Below are positions 1-8,384 of a DNA stretch of 41,107 nucleotides, piece after piece. A model generated the notes under the pieces. The model saw only the letters and a list, made by a program, of their open reading frames with translations. It made no database searches and was not told the origin of the DNA. This stretch comes from Halarchaeoplasma sp046498385. Its GTDB lineage: Archaea > Thermoplasmatota > Thermoplasmata > Halarchaeoplasmatales > Halarchaeoplasmataceae. The translations under genes were made by a program, and so were the position numbers. Every line of letters begins with the position of its first letter. Within the stretch, counting starts at the first letter, position 1. The stretch spans positions 1 through 41,107 of the forward strand of contig JAWOAU010000104.1 in NCBI GenBank assembly GCA_046498385.1, given 5' to 3'.

Positions 1-1
1 G

Positions 2-1972
2 TCCGGCAGCGATACCACCTCCGGAATATCCCGGTACGAGATACGGTTGAACGAAGGTGATTGGATCAACAAGAGCACTGGCACAAGTCACACCTTTACC
101 GGTCTTTTAGAAGGCGTTCATATGGTTTACGTCAGGGCACATAATAATGCAGGGCATAACACCACCGTTAGTGTTAACTTCACCGTAGATATCTCTTCAC
201 CTACCGTTGAAATAACGTCTCCTGAAGATGGGGAACTTTTCGCAATCGATACCGTTGTAATCACTTGGAATGGTAGCGATCCGGTTTCAGATATATCCCT
301 TTATCAGATATGTTTGAACGGAGGGGATTGGATCGATGTGGGTACTGAAACATCCCATATACTCAACGACCTGCCAGACGGTACTCACACCGTGGAAGTG
401 CGTGCCCACGACAATGCAGGCAACAACGCAACCACCGCAGCATCCTTCACCGTGGATACCGTCCCTCCGGAGATATATCACGAACCTATGTCAAGATGGC
501 ACAAGAACGATGAAGTGGTCATCGAGGCTGAAGTAACCGATAACTTCGCCGTAGAGAACGTGACCTTTTATTACAGCTATAACGGTATCACCGGTAACAT
601 TAGTATGGATCACATAGAGAACGATTTATACCGTGCAGTCCTTCCAGCGATAAATGCCGAGTGTGTGCTAGAGTACACAATACATGCTGTCGATTGGACT
701 GATAATTCATTCGTCACGGATACATACTCCCTCCACGTTTTGCGCCTAACCCCTCCAACCATAGAATATATCTCCATGGGGGACCATGAAGTTATGCCGT
801 TGAACGGTACCCTGAGTATGACCTTTTCAAAGCCTATGGAAACTGACATCAAGTCCGCTATCACCGTAGAGCCAGATGCATACTTCGAGATCGATTGGAT
901 AGATAATTATAATATGAATATATCTTTTTACGACTTGGCTCCGGAAACGGAGTACATGATCACATTCAATAACTCTTTGATAAAAGACATAAACAGCATA
1001 CCTATGGAAGATAGTTATACCTACACATTTACATCCCAAGGATTACCCGAAATAGAGTTTTTGAGCACCGTCGAAGATATATCCAAGGGTTCAAAAATCG
1101 CTGTTGAAGCGGAGATACAAAGCAGCGTAGGTTTGCATGAGGTTTTACTATTCTATAACGACACAAAGGGTATATCTCATAAGATATACGCTATCCAAGA
1201 CCAAGGAGATATCTGGACTGGCATCATCCCGCAGCAAAATTTTTCCGGAGAATTGAGTTATAGATTTACTGCGGAGGATATCAGCGGACTCGTCACAGAG
1301 AGCATTGAATTTATCATCAACGTTACCAACCCATCTTACGTCTATCCTCCGAATAACGTGGAGGCAGAAGCCGACACACCCTTTGAGTTCTCCCTGCGAG
1401 TAACTAACCCCGTAGGTGTTCTTCGAGTGATCATCCATTACACCACCTCCCATGGTTCTGAAAACTCGGTGAACCTTCAACTAGAAAGCGGGAATCTGAC
1501 GGATGGTAACTGGAACTGCAGACTTATCATACCTGAAGGAGATGTATCATATCAAATAGAGATCGTCGATGTATACGGAGAAAATATTACGCTTCCCGAG
1601 AACCATGCGTCCTTCTCAGTAAATGAGAAATCTACTTTATTCGGAGGTTACTTTTTGTTGATCATATCGATCATCGTCGTTGTCTGCATAGCCGCCGGAG
1701 GAGCTTATGTTCTTTGGAAAAAACGATCGGATGAAGACGAGGAAGACCAGGCAGTACCTGCCGTAGTCGATGGAAAAAGCAGCAGGACTCCAGAGAGCAC
1801 TGAGGATATTGACAAAAACAGATGCACTGTTTGTTTTGGTCAAATAGATGATCCTGAGTCACGTTACCGATGCAGCGATTGTGGAAACACATATCATAAA
1901 AGCTGCATAGATAAGGTGAAGGAATGTCCAGTGTGCGGCAAGGATCCAAATACCTCAGAGAAAGAGGAATGA
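2..1972 (+). CDS. Surface Ig-like / TM / RING-like zinc-finger protein (5' partial)
   Basis: The reading frame is open from base 2, so the true start lies outside the window; 656 residues are visible. At least five beta-sandwich units are recognisable: two Ig-like repeats of about 90 residues ending in the typical VDTVPP-type linker, a third beta domain, a Big_5-like domain (NGTLSMTFSKPM), and two further Ig-like units. A single membrane helix follows (LLIISIIVVVCIAAGGAYVL, DNA about 1655-1714), then KKR and an acidic stretch, so by the positive-inside rule the repeats are outside and the C-terminus is in the cytosol. The tail (1823-1940) has C-x2-C-x11-C-x2-C-x4-H-x2-C-x6-C-x2-C, a RING/treble-clef pattern. 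The next gene repeats this architecture. A role in surface sensing or ubiquitin-like chemistry is only inference. Confidence 0.85.
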   Translation, partial: SGSDTTSGISRYEIRLNEGDWINKSTGTSHTFTGLLEGVHMVYVRAHNNAGHNTTVSVNFTVDISSPTVEITSPEDGELFAIDTVVITWNGSDPVSDISLYQICLNGGDWIDVGTETSHILNDLPDGTHTVEVRAHDNAGNNATTAASFTVDTVPPEIYHEPMSRWHKNDEVVIEAEVTDNFAVENVTFYYSYNGITGNISMDHIENDLYRAVLPAINAECVLEYTIHAVDWTDNSFVTDTYSLHVLRLTPPTIEYISMGDHEVMPLNGTLSMTFSKPMETDIKSAITVEPDAYFEIDWIDNYNMNISFYDLAPETEYMITFNNSLIKDINSIPMEDSYTYTFTSQGLPEIEFLSTVEDISKGSKIAVEAEIQSSVGLHEVLLFYNDTKGISHKIYAIQDQGDIWTGIIPQQNFSGELSYRFTAEDISGLVTESIEFIINVTNPSYVYPPNNVEAEADTPFEFSLRVTNPVGVLRVIIHYTTSHGSENSVNLQLESGNLTDGNWNCRLIIPEGDVSYQIEIVDVYGENITLPENHASFSVNEKSTLFGGYFLLIISIIVVVCIAAGGAYVLWKKRSDEDEEDQAVPAVVDGKSSRTPESTEDIDKNRCTVCFGQIDDPESRYRCSDCGNTYHKSCIDKVKECPVCGKDPNTSEKEE

Positions 1973-2012
1973 TGTCGTAAAATTCAAATATTTGGGTCGA
2001 TACATCATCTTC

Positions 2013-3227
2013 ATGCAGTTTAAGCACTGTGTAATGCTGATTATAGTGTTATTGACACTGATTGTGCCATCTTCGGGTCTTGAGACGGAGTTTCAAGAAG
2101 AGCCCAAAGAGTTGTTAGTGGGCGATTCCGCCAATTTTATTATCAACGTCATGGACGCAGAAAAAGTATTCATCAATTACTCTTTTAACATGGAATCACA
2201 CAACGTCAGCATGTTATCTGAAGGTACACAATACAGCTATCACATCCCCAATATATGGTCATCAGGTATGATCGAGTATTATTTCATCACCGTTGACAGT
2301 AAAGGCATGTGGAACAGTACTCCTCTACAATATATCTACGTAAAGGACGATGGGGGATGGAGTTCCTCATTATCCCATCAGCCTGAACAAGATCCCATCT
2401 GCAAGACAGAAAAAATCACATTCAACGTATCTACCTCCTACCATGTAGATCCGGTTTCCATAACACTATTTTACATAGGTGATGAAAACATCACACACCG
2501 TGTTAGCCTGCGTAAAGACCAAGATCATTGGACCTCTACGATCCCACCTCGGGAGCGGAGCGGTATCATGGAGTACTGGTTTCAGATGGAATACGAGAGC
2601 GGCCCCAGTGTAAATTCAAGCAGATACCACATAACGATAGAAAATCCAGTATCAGCTTCATTCCATCATCATGAGGGGCGGGAGGGCGAAATCTTTCATT
2701 TTCAGATATCTCTGAGTAGTCCTGTAGATATACTTCAGGCCACCCTGCATTACGAAATAAATGGTGAGCCAATGTCTAAACCATTGATACTGCAGGAGGG
2801 AAACCACGGCAGCGGCACATGGGGTACCGAACTAAAACTGAACCAAGGAGAATTTAATTATCACGTAAGCATAGTGGATATGAACGGTGAGATGGACTTG
2901 ATATCGCCCTCCGAACCTATCAGGATAAGGGATAGTTCCCGATTACCTATACCTACGATTTACGTTATAGCGATCATTGCTTTAACTATAGGGGTGGTTG
3001 CGCTAAAAAGAAGAGCCGTCAAAGTTCAGGACGACATCCCTCAAAGATCACCCGTTCCAACCCAACAAGTTAATAATGAAAACTGTACTATATGCTTCGA
3101 GCTCATTGAAGAAAAAGAATACAGATGCACGGGCTGCGGAGCATCGTATCACGCCGAGTGCATCCGGCAGTTGAACGAATGCCCAATATGCGGCACAAAG
3201 CCAGCAGGTGTTGACAATGAAGGATAA
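2013..3227 (+). CDS. Surface Ig-like / TM / RING-like zinc-finger protein, paralogue of preceding gene
   Basis: This is a 404-residue protein starting at the ATG that places a signal peptide (CVMLIIVLLTLIVPSSG) at the very N-terminus; a TTG at 1992 is in frame but would put extra residues ahead of the signal. Three or four Ig-like beta units follow, similar in spacing and wording to the last units of the preceding gene. There is one membrane helix (IPTIYVIAIIALTIGVVAL), then KRR, and a cytosolic tail with C-x2-C-x10-C-x2-C-x4-H-x2-C-x6-C-x2-C (3084-3191), a RING-like finger. The gene lies 40 nt after its paralogue and overlaps proS by 11 nt. It probably arose by tandem duplication of the C-terminal half of its neighbour. 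Function is unknown. Confidence 0.85.
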   Translation: MQFKHCVMLIIVLLTLIVPSSGLETEFQEEPKELLVGDSANFIINVMDAEKVFINYSFNMESHNVSMLSEGTQYSYHIPNIWSSGMIEYYFITVDSKGMWNSTPLQYIYVKDDGGWSSSLSHQPEQDPICKTEKITFNVSTSYHVDPVSITLFYIGDENITHRVSLRKDQDHWTSTIPPRERSGIMEYWFQMEYESGPSVNSSRYHITIENPVSASFHHHEGREGEIFHFQISLSSPVDILQATLHYEINGEPMSKPLILQEGNHGSGTWGTELKLNQGEFNYHVSIVDMNGEMDLISPSEPIRIRDSSRLPIPTIYVIAIIALTIGVVALKRRAVKVQDDIPQRSPVPTQQVNNENCTICFELIEEKEYRCTGCGASYHAECIRQLNECPICGTKPAGVDNEG

Positions 3228-4632
3228 AAAAGGAAAAAAGCACGAAAACTTCAGCGGATGGTACAACGAGGTAATAGAAAAAGCAGACCTAACCGACAAG
3301 AGATACCCAGTTAAGGGTATGAACATATGGACACCCTACGGCTGGAAGCTGATGTCTCTCATAGATGCCGAAACACGCAGACTGATAGACGAGAACGGCC
3401 ATCACGAGGTGAAATTTCCACTACTTATACCGGAAGATGAATTTCAAAAGGAGGCCGACCATATCAAAGGCTTCGGTGACGAGGTGTATTGGGTATCTCA
3501 TGCAGGCAGTACCAAATTAGACGTTCCGTTGCTTTTAAGACCTACAAGCGAGACCGCCATGTACCCTGTATTCGACCTGTGGATACGCTCACATGCAGAC
3601 CTGCCTTTGAAAATATACCAAATGGTCAACGTTTTTCGATACGAAACAAAGCAGACCAGGGCGTTCATGCGCATGAGAGAAATACACTTTTTCGAAGCAC
3701 ACACCTGTCACGCAACGGAAAAAGAAGCTGAAAAACAGATCCACGACGATCTTGAAATAATGGATGAACTGGCCAAAAAACTGTGCATGCCCTACCTTAA
3801 ACTAAGAAGGACCGACTGGGATAAGTTCCCAGGAGCACATTATACGGTTGGTGGAGACGCATTACTACCCACCGGCCGCCTTCTGCAGATAGCGGGCATA
3901 CACCAATACCTCAACAACTTTGCAGAGGCCTACGACATAACCTACGAGGACTTAGACGGAGAACACAGGTACGTCCATCAAACGACCTACGGCATGTCCG
4001 AGCGTTTGATCAGCGCCATAGTCGCCATACATGGCGACGATAAAGGCATCGTTCTACCTCCGGCCTTTGCACCGATCCAGGTGAGGATAGTCCCTATATT
4101 CTACGAAGAGGATTCCGACCTCATGGAATACTGCCAGACCATAGTAAACCGGGTCAAAGAGTGTGGACTTCGAGTAGACATGGACGATAGACCGGACCTA
4201 AGGCCGGGCAGTAAATTCTTTGAGTCCGAAGAAAAAGGTATACCCGTACGGATCGACGTGGGTGGTAAGGAATTAGAACAGGATATGGTAACCTTGGTAA
4301 GAAGGGATACCGGCAGGAAGAGCACCGTAGACCTGGAAGATTTTGAGGAATATCTAGAAGATCTGCTCAACCTGATGGAAGAAGAGATGTACGCCCGTGC
4401 TGAAAAGTACCTTCAAGACAATATCGTAGATGTTTGTGATATTTCAGAGATCACCGAAGAAAGAGTCTACCGCACAGGATGGTGCGGTACTTTAAGCTGC
4501 GGAGAAGATATAGAAGAGGCGACGGATAGAAACCTGCTTGGAACACTCTATCACGGTGAAGAATTTAAAGGAAAATGTATATGGTGTGAAAAAGAAACCA
4601 CTATCCCTGTATATCTATGCAAAACTCATTGA
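3217..4632 (+). CDS. proS: Prolyl-tRNA synthetase, archaeal/eukaryotic type
   Basis: This class II aminoacyl-tRNA synthetase charges tRNA-Pro with proline in the cytoplasm. Its 471 residues fit the archaeal ProRS length, with no bacterial editing insertion. Visible signatures are the N-terminal NFSGWYNEVIEKADL, RPTSETAMYPVF, the motif 2 region FRYETKQTRAFMRMREIHFFE, and motif 3 around GMSERLISAIVAIHGDDKG. The C-terminal zinc-binding region carries WCGTLSC and later CIWC. The ATG at 3217 is preferred over the in-frame GTG at 3208 because GGTG sits six bases before it; the start overlaps the end of the previous gene, suggesting coupling. The stop overlaps the convergent small membrane gene by 7 nt. 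Confidence 0.95.
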   Translation: MKDKKGKKHENFSGWYNEVIEKADLTDKRYPVKGMNIWTPYGWKLMSLIDAETRRLIDENGHHEVKFPLLIPEDEFQKEADHIKGFGDEVYWVSHAGSTKLDVPLLLRPTSETAMYPVFDLWIRSHADLPLKIYQMVNVFRYETKQTRAFMRMREIHFFEAHTCHATEKEAEKQIHDDLEIMDELAKKLCMPYLKLRRTDWDKFPGAHYTVGGDALLPTGRLLQIAGIHQYLNNFAEAYDITYEDLDGEHRYVHQTTYGMSERLISAIVAIHGDDKGIVLPPAFAPIQVRIVPIFYEEDSDLMEYCQTIVNRVKECGLRVDMDDRPDLRPGSKFFESEEKGIPVRIDVGGKELEQDMVTLVRRDTGRKSTVDLEDFEEYLEDLLNLMEEEMYARAEKYLQDNIVDVCDISEITEERVYRTGWCGTLSCGEDIEEATDRNLLGTLYHGEEFKGKCIWCEKETTIPVYLCKTH

Positions 4633-4823
4633 TCGTCCAATGAATACAGCATAAAACCGATCAAACCAAAGCCCACCAACACCACGGTTACCGCATATAC
4701 GCCTACGTCAAACCATGTACCATGAGCAAAGGACCATGAAAAATAAAACGCCACGCCTAAAGCTGCTAGTAAAGCGTAAAGCATACTCAAATGTTCTTTT
4801 TTTATGAACTCATTCTCTGACAT
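4626..4823 (-). CDS. Small two-helix membrane protein
   Basis: This 65-residue protein has two predicted membrane helices (about residues 14-31 and 38-60) with a charged N-terminus (SENEFIKKEH) and a short acidic C-terminus. I do not recognise the family. There is no Shine-Dalgarno site, but a TATA-like TTTTAATAA is centred about 29 nt before the ATG, which fits a leaderless transcript. The gene is 44 nt downstream of the EF-2 gene on the same strand, so read-through expression is also possible. It overlaps proS by 7 nt tail to tail. Confidence 0.65.
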   Translation of the reverse strand: MSENEFIKKEHLSMLYALLAALGVAFYFSWSFAHGTWFDVGVYAVTVVLVGFGLIGFMLYSLDDQ

Positions 4824-4847
4824 GACTACAAAAAGAAAGAAAGGGGT

Positions 4848-4856
4848 TATTAAAAG
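4848..4856 (-). promoter_or_regulatory. TATA box for small membrane protein gene
   Basis: TTTTAATAA on the minus strand is centred about 29 nt upstream of the ATG at 4823. This is the spacing expected for archaeal leaderless transcription, and the gene lacks a ribosome binding site. Confidence 0.45.
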
Positions 4857-4867
4857 GTTTTGCCGCT

Positions 4868-7066
4868 TCAGGACAAGTAGTGTCCAGCGCCGAAAGGTTG
4901 AGGGTTCAGACCTTTGCGCTCACGTATCTTTTGTGTGATCTCATCCTGCATATTCTTGGGAACGCGTTCGAAGCCAAAGTGTTCGGTTGACCAAAGCGCC
5001 TTACCGCCGGTCACACTGCGTATGTCTCCTGAAAAGCCGAACATCTCTGCAACGGGCGCCTTTGATTCCAACATGGTGTTGGTACCCTTCTGCTTCATGT
5101 CCAGTATCTCCCCACGGCGCTGTTGTATCTCTACAGTGGTGTTGCCCATGAGATCCGCAGGCACATCTATGAAAACCTTCTGTTTTGGCTCCAATAGTAT
5201 CCTGCCGGCCTCACACATGGCTCCGTAGATTGAGTTTTTAACAGCGGGTATGGTCTGGGCCGGACCTCTGTGAATGGCATCCTCGTGGAGTTTGGCATTC
5301 ACAAGTTTAACCTTGACGCCTTTGCATTGCTCTCTTGCCTGGGGTCCCTGTTCCATAGCCTCGTGGAAACTTTCAACGATCAGCTCCATGGTCTCGTATA
5401 GATACTGTATTCCCTTGGTCATGTTCAACAGTACGTTATCTCCATGGAAGTCAACGATATTCTTTGATTCGTCTTTATCCATACCTAGTTCCTGAAGATC
5501 TTTAGCCAGCTGATTCTTGTTCTCTATCTTTCCACTCACCTTAATATCGCCGTCTTCGATAGCCTTTACGATCGGTTCCTCAAATGGCTCCACTTCCATG
5601 TAGAACCGGTTGTGCCTGTTGGGGGACACACCTTCGAAGGGACCTCCTTTGCCTTCCACGCATTCCCTGTAAACAACGATGGGCTTGGATGAGGTGATGT
5701 CAACTCCGTGCTCCTCGCGTATCCGGTGTTCAGTGACCTCCAAGTGAAGTTCACCCATACCTGACAGTAGGTGTTCTCCGGTTTCCGCATCGATCTTCAC
5801 TTCTATGCTTGGATCCGCCTTGGCTATTGACCTTAAAACTTCTATGAGCTTTGGCAAGTCAGCGGTGTTCTTTGCTTCAACCGCCTTTGTAACTACAGGT
5901 TCAGAGTAGTGCTTCATCTCCTCGAAGGGGATCATGTCCTCCTTAGAGCTGATGGTTGAACCTGCGATGGCATCCCTTAGGCCGCTTACGGCAACCACAT
6001 TTCCTGCTTTTATTTCATCCACCGGTATTCGGTCTGCACCGACCATCAGAGATACCTGCTGTATACGATTTGGTTTAGGCTGCTTATCTATGTGCAGCAT
6101 CATTCCATTGGATATCTTACCGCTAAACAGCCTGCCGACAGAGATCTCCCCTGCATGGGGGTCCATCATTATCTTGGTAACCATCATGCCGATAGGGCCG
6201 TTTTCGTCACAGTTTATCATCGCCTTTCCTATATTCGAGTCCTCATCACCCCTCCATATATTAGGTATGCGGTATTTTTGAGCGGTTATGGGATCAGGCA
6301 TGTGCCGTAGCACCTGATTGAGCACGATTTCGTGGAGTGGTGCCTTCTTTGCCAGTTCTTTTGTTTTGTCTTGTTCTATGTACTCGTAGATGTCTTTGAA
6401 AGTGATCCCTTTAGATTTCATATACGGTACCGAGATCGCCCAGTTGTAAAGTGCGGTACCAAAGGCAACGTTTCCTTCTTCAACGTTCAGCCTCCATTCG
6501 TCCTCAAACTCCTTTGGAACTAACTGCTTTATCAGATCATCTACCTCTTGTATTATCTTGTAAAGCCGCTGCTGCATTTCTTCTCCCGTAAGCTTGAGTT
6601 CATTTATCAAACGGTCGACCTTGTTGATGAACAGTACAGGTTTTACCTTTTCCTTTAAAGCCTGTCTGATAACAGTCTCGGTCTGGGGCATGACCCCTTC
6701 CACACCGCATACCACTATGATCACACCGTCGACGGCCCTCATGGCCCGGGTGACATCTCCGCCGAAATCAACGTGTCCAGGTGTGTCCACAAGATTGACA
6801 AGATACTCGTCACCCTCGAACCCATGAACCATAGATACGTTGGCGGCATTGATTGTTATTCCACGCGCCTGTTCCTGTTCATCAAAATCAAGCATCAACT
6901 GCCGACCGGCTAATTCTTCGGACATCATCCCGGCGCCGGCGATCAAATTGTCGCTGAGCGTAGTTTTACCGTGGTCTATGTGTGCCGCAGTGCTGATGTT
7001 TCTAATGAACTTCGGTTTATCCATCAATTTTTGAGCTTTTTGAATATTCTTTTCCTTTCGTCCCAT
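4868..7066 (-). CDS. fusA: Translation elongation factor 2 (aEF-2)
   Basis: This 732-residue GTPase drives ribosomal translocation. The GTP-binding motifs are clear: AHIDHGKTT (G1), RGITINAA (G2), DTPGH (G3) and NKVD (G4). The domain IV tip reads DAIHRGPAQTIP, whose histidine is the site modified to diphthamide in archaea and eukaryotes. Length and domain order are normal. The ATG at 7066 is fixed by a strong Shine-Dalgarno AAGGTGATC (7071-7079). It is the third gene of an S12-S7-EF-2 string operon. The usual downstream EF-1A and S10 genes are absent here; a small membrane protein follows instead. Confidence 0.97.
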   Translation of the reverse strand: MGRKEKNIQKAQKLMDKPKFIRNISTAAHIDHGKTTLSDNLIAGAGMMSEELAGRQLMLDFDEQEQARGITINAANVSMVHGFEGDEYLVNLVDTPGHVDFGGDVTRAMRAVDGVIIVVCGVEGVMPQTETVIRQALKEKVKPVLFINKVDRLINELKLTGEEMQQRLYKIIQEVDDLIKQLVPKEFEDEWRLNVEEGNVAFGTALYNWAISVPYMKSKGITFKDIYEYIEQDKTKELAKKAPLHEIVLNQVLRHMPDPITAQKYRIPNIWRGDEDSNIGKAMINCDENGPIGMMVTKIMMDPHAGEISVGRLFSGKISNGMMLHIDKQPKPNRIQQVSLMVGADRIPVDEIKAGNVVAVSGLRDAIAGSTISSKEDMIPFEEMKHYSEPVVTKAVEAKNTADLPKLIEVLRSIAKADPSIEVKIDAETGEHLLSGMGELHLEVTEHRIREEHGVDITSSKPIVVYRECVEGKGGPFEGVSPNRHNRFYMEVEPFEEPIVKAIEDGDIKVSGKIENKNQLAKDLQELGMDKDESKNIVDFHGDNVLLNMTKGIQYLYETMELIVESFHEAMEQGPQAREQCKGVKVKLVNAKLHEDAIHRGPAQTIPAVKNSIYGAMCEAGRILLEPKQKVFIDVPADLMGNTTVEIQQRRGEILDMKQKGTNTMLESKAPVAEMFGFSGDIRSVTGGKALWSTEHFGFERVPKNMQDEITQKIRERKGLNPQPFGAGHYLS

Positions 7067-7070
7067 GAAC

Positions 7071-7079
7071 GATCACCTT
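7071..7079 (-). promoter_or_regulatory. Strong Shine-Dalgarno site of EF-2
   Basis: AAGGTGATC lies four bases before the EF-2 ATG. It is complementary over its whole length to the archaeal 16S 3' end (GATCACCT) apart from the outer base, and fixes the start codon. Confidence 0.7.
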
Positions 7080-7081
7080 AA

Positions 7082-7708
7082 TTATCTCGCGGACTGAGCC
7101 ATCCGTTCCATCTCATCCTTTCTAGAGACGGCAAATGCATTTCGGTCTCCGTTGGCCGCCTTGATCAATTCGTCCGCTAAACAGGTGGCTATACCCTTTT
7201 TGTTTTTAAAGGAAGCTTTAACAGAACCCTTTGCATTGTTACCTAACGCTATGGAAAGTCTGCGCCACGGAGAAACATCTACGGCCTTTGGTACTGAGAT
7301 TCCACCATAGGTGATCTGTGTGGTCTCCTCCTTAGGAGCGGAGTTCTCAATCGCCCTTACCAAAATCTGCGCAGGGTTTTTATTGGTCTTTTCATGAATT
7401 ATATCAAAAGCCTCTTTCACCGTGTTGTAGGCCTTGGTCTTTTTCCCAGTATATCTCTCGGTGCGCATCATTGAGCTTATCAAACGCTCGATGATGCTGA
7501 CTTCCTCCTTTCCAAACCGTTTGTTGGCGTGTGAACCCCCACTATGAGGTACTAGGATCGGCTGTAAATTTATATATCGTTTGAGTCCAGGGTCGTTGAC
7601 GACCACTTCGCTCAAGTCGTATCTATCGAATAATAGGGGCATCTCCAACTGGTCGAACATGCTGCCCTTGTCTGTATCGTTATTTTTACTACTTTTTTCT
7701 TCACTCAT
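7082..7708 (-). CDS. rpsG: Small ribosomal subunit protein uS7
   Basis: This is the 30S head protein that nucleates 16S 3' domain assembly. The 208 residues fit archaeal S7, with the typical core RTERYTGKKTKAYNTVKEAF, the NPAQILVRAIENSAP segment, the VDVSPWRRLSIAL segment and the C-terminal ELIKAANGDRNAFAVSRKDE. There is a charged N-terminal extension of about 20 residues. It starts 18 nt after the rpsL stop and has GGGTG upstream of the ATG; EF-2 follows after 15 nt. Co-transcription as the str operon is expected. Confidence 0.96.
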   Translation of the reverse strand: MSEEKSSKNNDTDKGSMFDQLEMPLLFDRYDLSEVVVNDPGLKRYINLQPILVPHSGGSHANKRFGKEEVSIIERLISSMMRTERYTGKKTKAYNTVKEAFDIIHEKTNKNPAQILVRAIENSAPKEETTQITYGGISVPKAVDVSPWRRLSIALGNNAKGSVKASFKNKKGIATCLADELIKAANGDRNAFAVSRKDEMERMAQSAR

Positions 7709-7726
7709 AACTAAACACCCTTCTCA

Positions 7727-8155
7727 TCATCTTAGCGGCTTTTCTCTCCTGCCTGCAACCAGTTCAATCAATGCAACCCTGTTTACCTTGACAACTTTGA
7801 AACGCACTCCGGGTATATCGCCATACGCTCTTCCTCTCATACCCCCGATACCCTCGATGAGAACCTCATCGTGCTCGTCAATATAGTTGATAGCTCCTTC
7901 ACCGGGTGCAAAGGCGGTCACCTGCCTACCGTTTTTGATCAGCTGGATCTTCACACATTTCCTTATGGCAGAGTTGGGCTGTTTAGCCTCTATACCCACT
8001 TTTTCCAGCACTATCCCTCTTCCCTGGGGTGCACCTTCCAAAGGATCCGTCTTCTTCTTGAGACCTTTCGCTCTCTTCTTATAACTAAGATCACTCCATC
8101 TGAAGTGTTGTCTGCTCTTTTTTAGTTTGCGCGCACAATTAAGACCTTTAGCCAA
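7727..8155 (-). CDS. rpsL: Small ribosomal subunit protein uS12
   Basis: This decoding-centre protein of the 30S subunit has 142 residues and the archaeal-type signature GIVLEKVGIEAKQPNSAIRK, with GAINYIDEHDEVLIEG and a basic C-terminus. The start codon is TTG at 8153-8155; the Shine-Dalgarno GGAGTT (8162-8167) six bases upstream supports it, and no nearby ATG exists. It is the first gene of the rpsL-rpsG-EF-2 operon, with a TATA box at 8201-8207 giving a short leader. Confidence 0.96.
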   Translation of the reverse strand: MAKGLNCARKLKKSRQHFRWSDLSYKKRAKGLKKKTDPLEGAPQGRGIVLEKVGIEAKQPNSAIRKCVKIQLIKNGRQVTAFAPGEGAINYIDEHDEVLIEGIGGMRGRAYGDIPGVRFKVVKVNRVALIELVAGRREKPLR

Positions 8156-8200
8156 TGTTTCAACTCCGTTAAGCTTTATGGGTTATTGGATTGGAGTCGC

Positions 8201-8207
8201 TTATAAA
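8201..8207 (-). promoter_or_regulatory. TATA box of the str operon
   Basis: TTTATAA on the minus strand lies about 49 nt before the rpsL start codon, giving a predicted leader of about 20-25 nt that contains the GGAGTT ribosome site. The rest of 8156-8384 shows no gene that I can support. Confidence 0.5.
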
Positions 8208-8384
8208 GCTTTTGGTATTTAATGCTTTGTGTACACTCAAAATGTTATTGACATGTAGTGAAGAGGATATAGATTCTTCTTGATTTAAATATGATCGGAT
8301 TAGTGACTGGCTGTGATCATTATCAGCTGGAGTTGCATCTACAACACTCACAGGTTGTATCACTTCATACCGCCTGAGTAAAAT

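Noticed and set aside
8169..8363. 64-codon minus-strand frame in the gap upstream of rpsL
   Set aside because: Low-complexity composition, no ribosome site, and it overlaps the predicted str-operon promoter.
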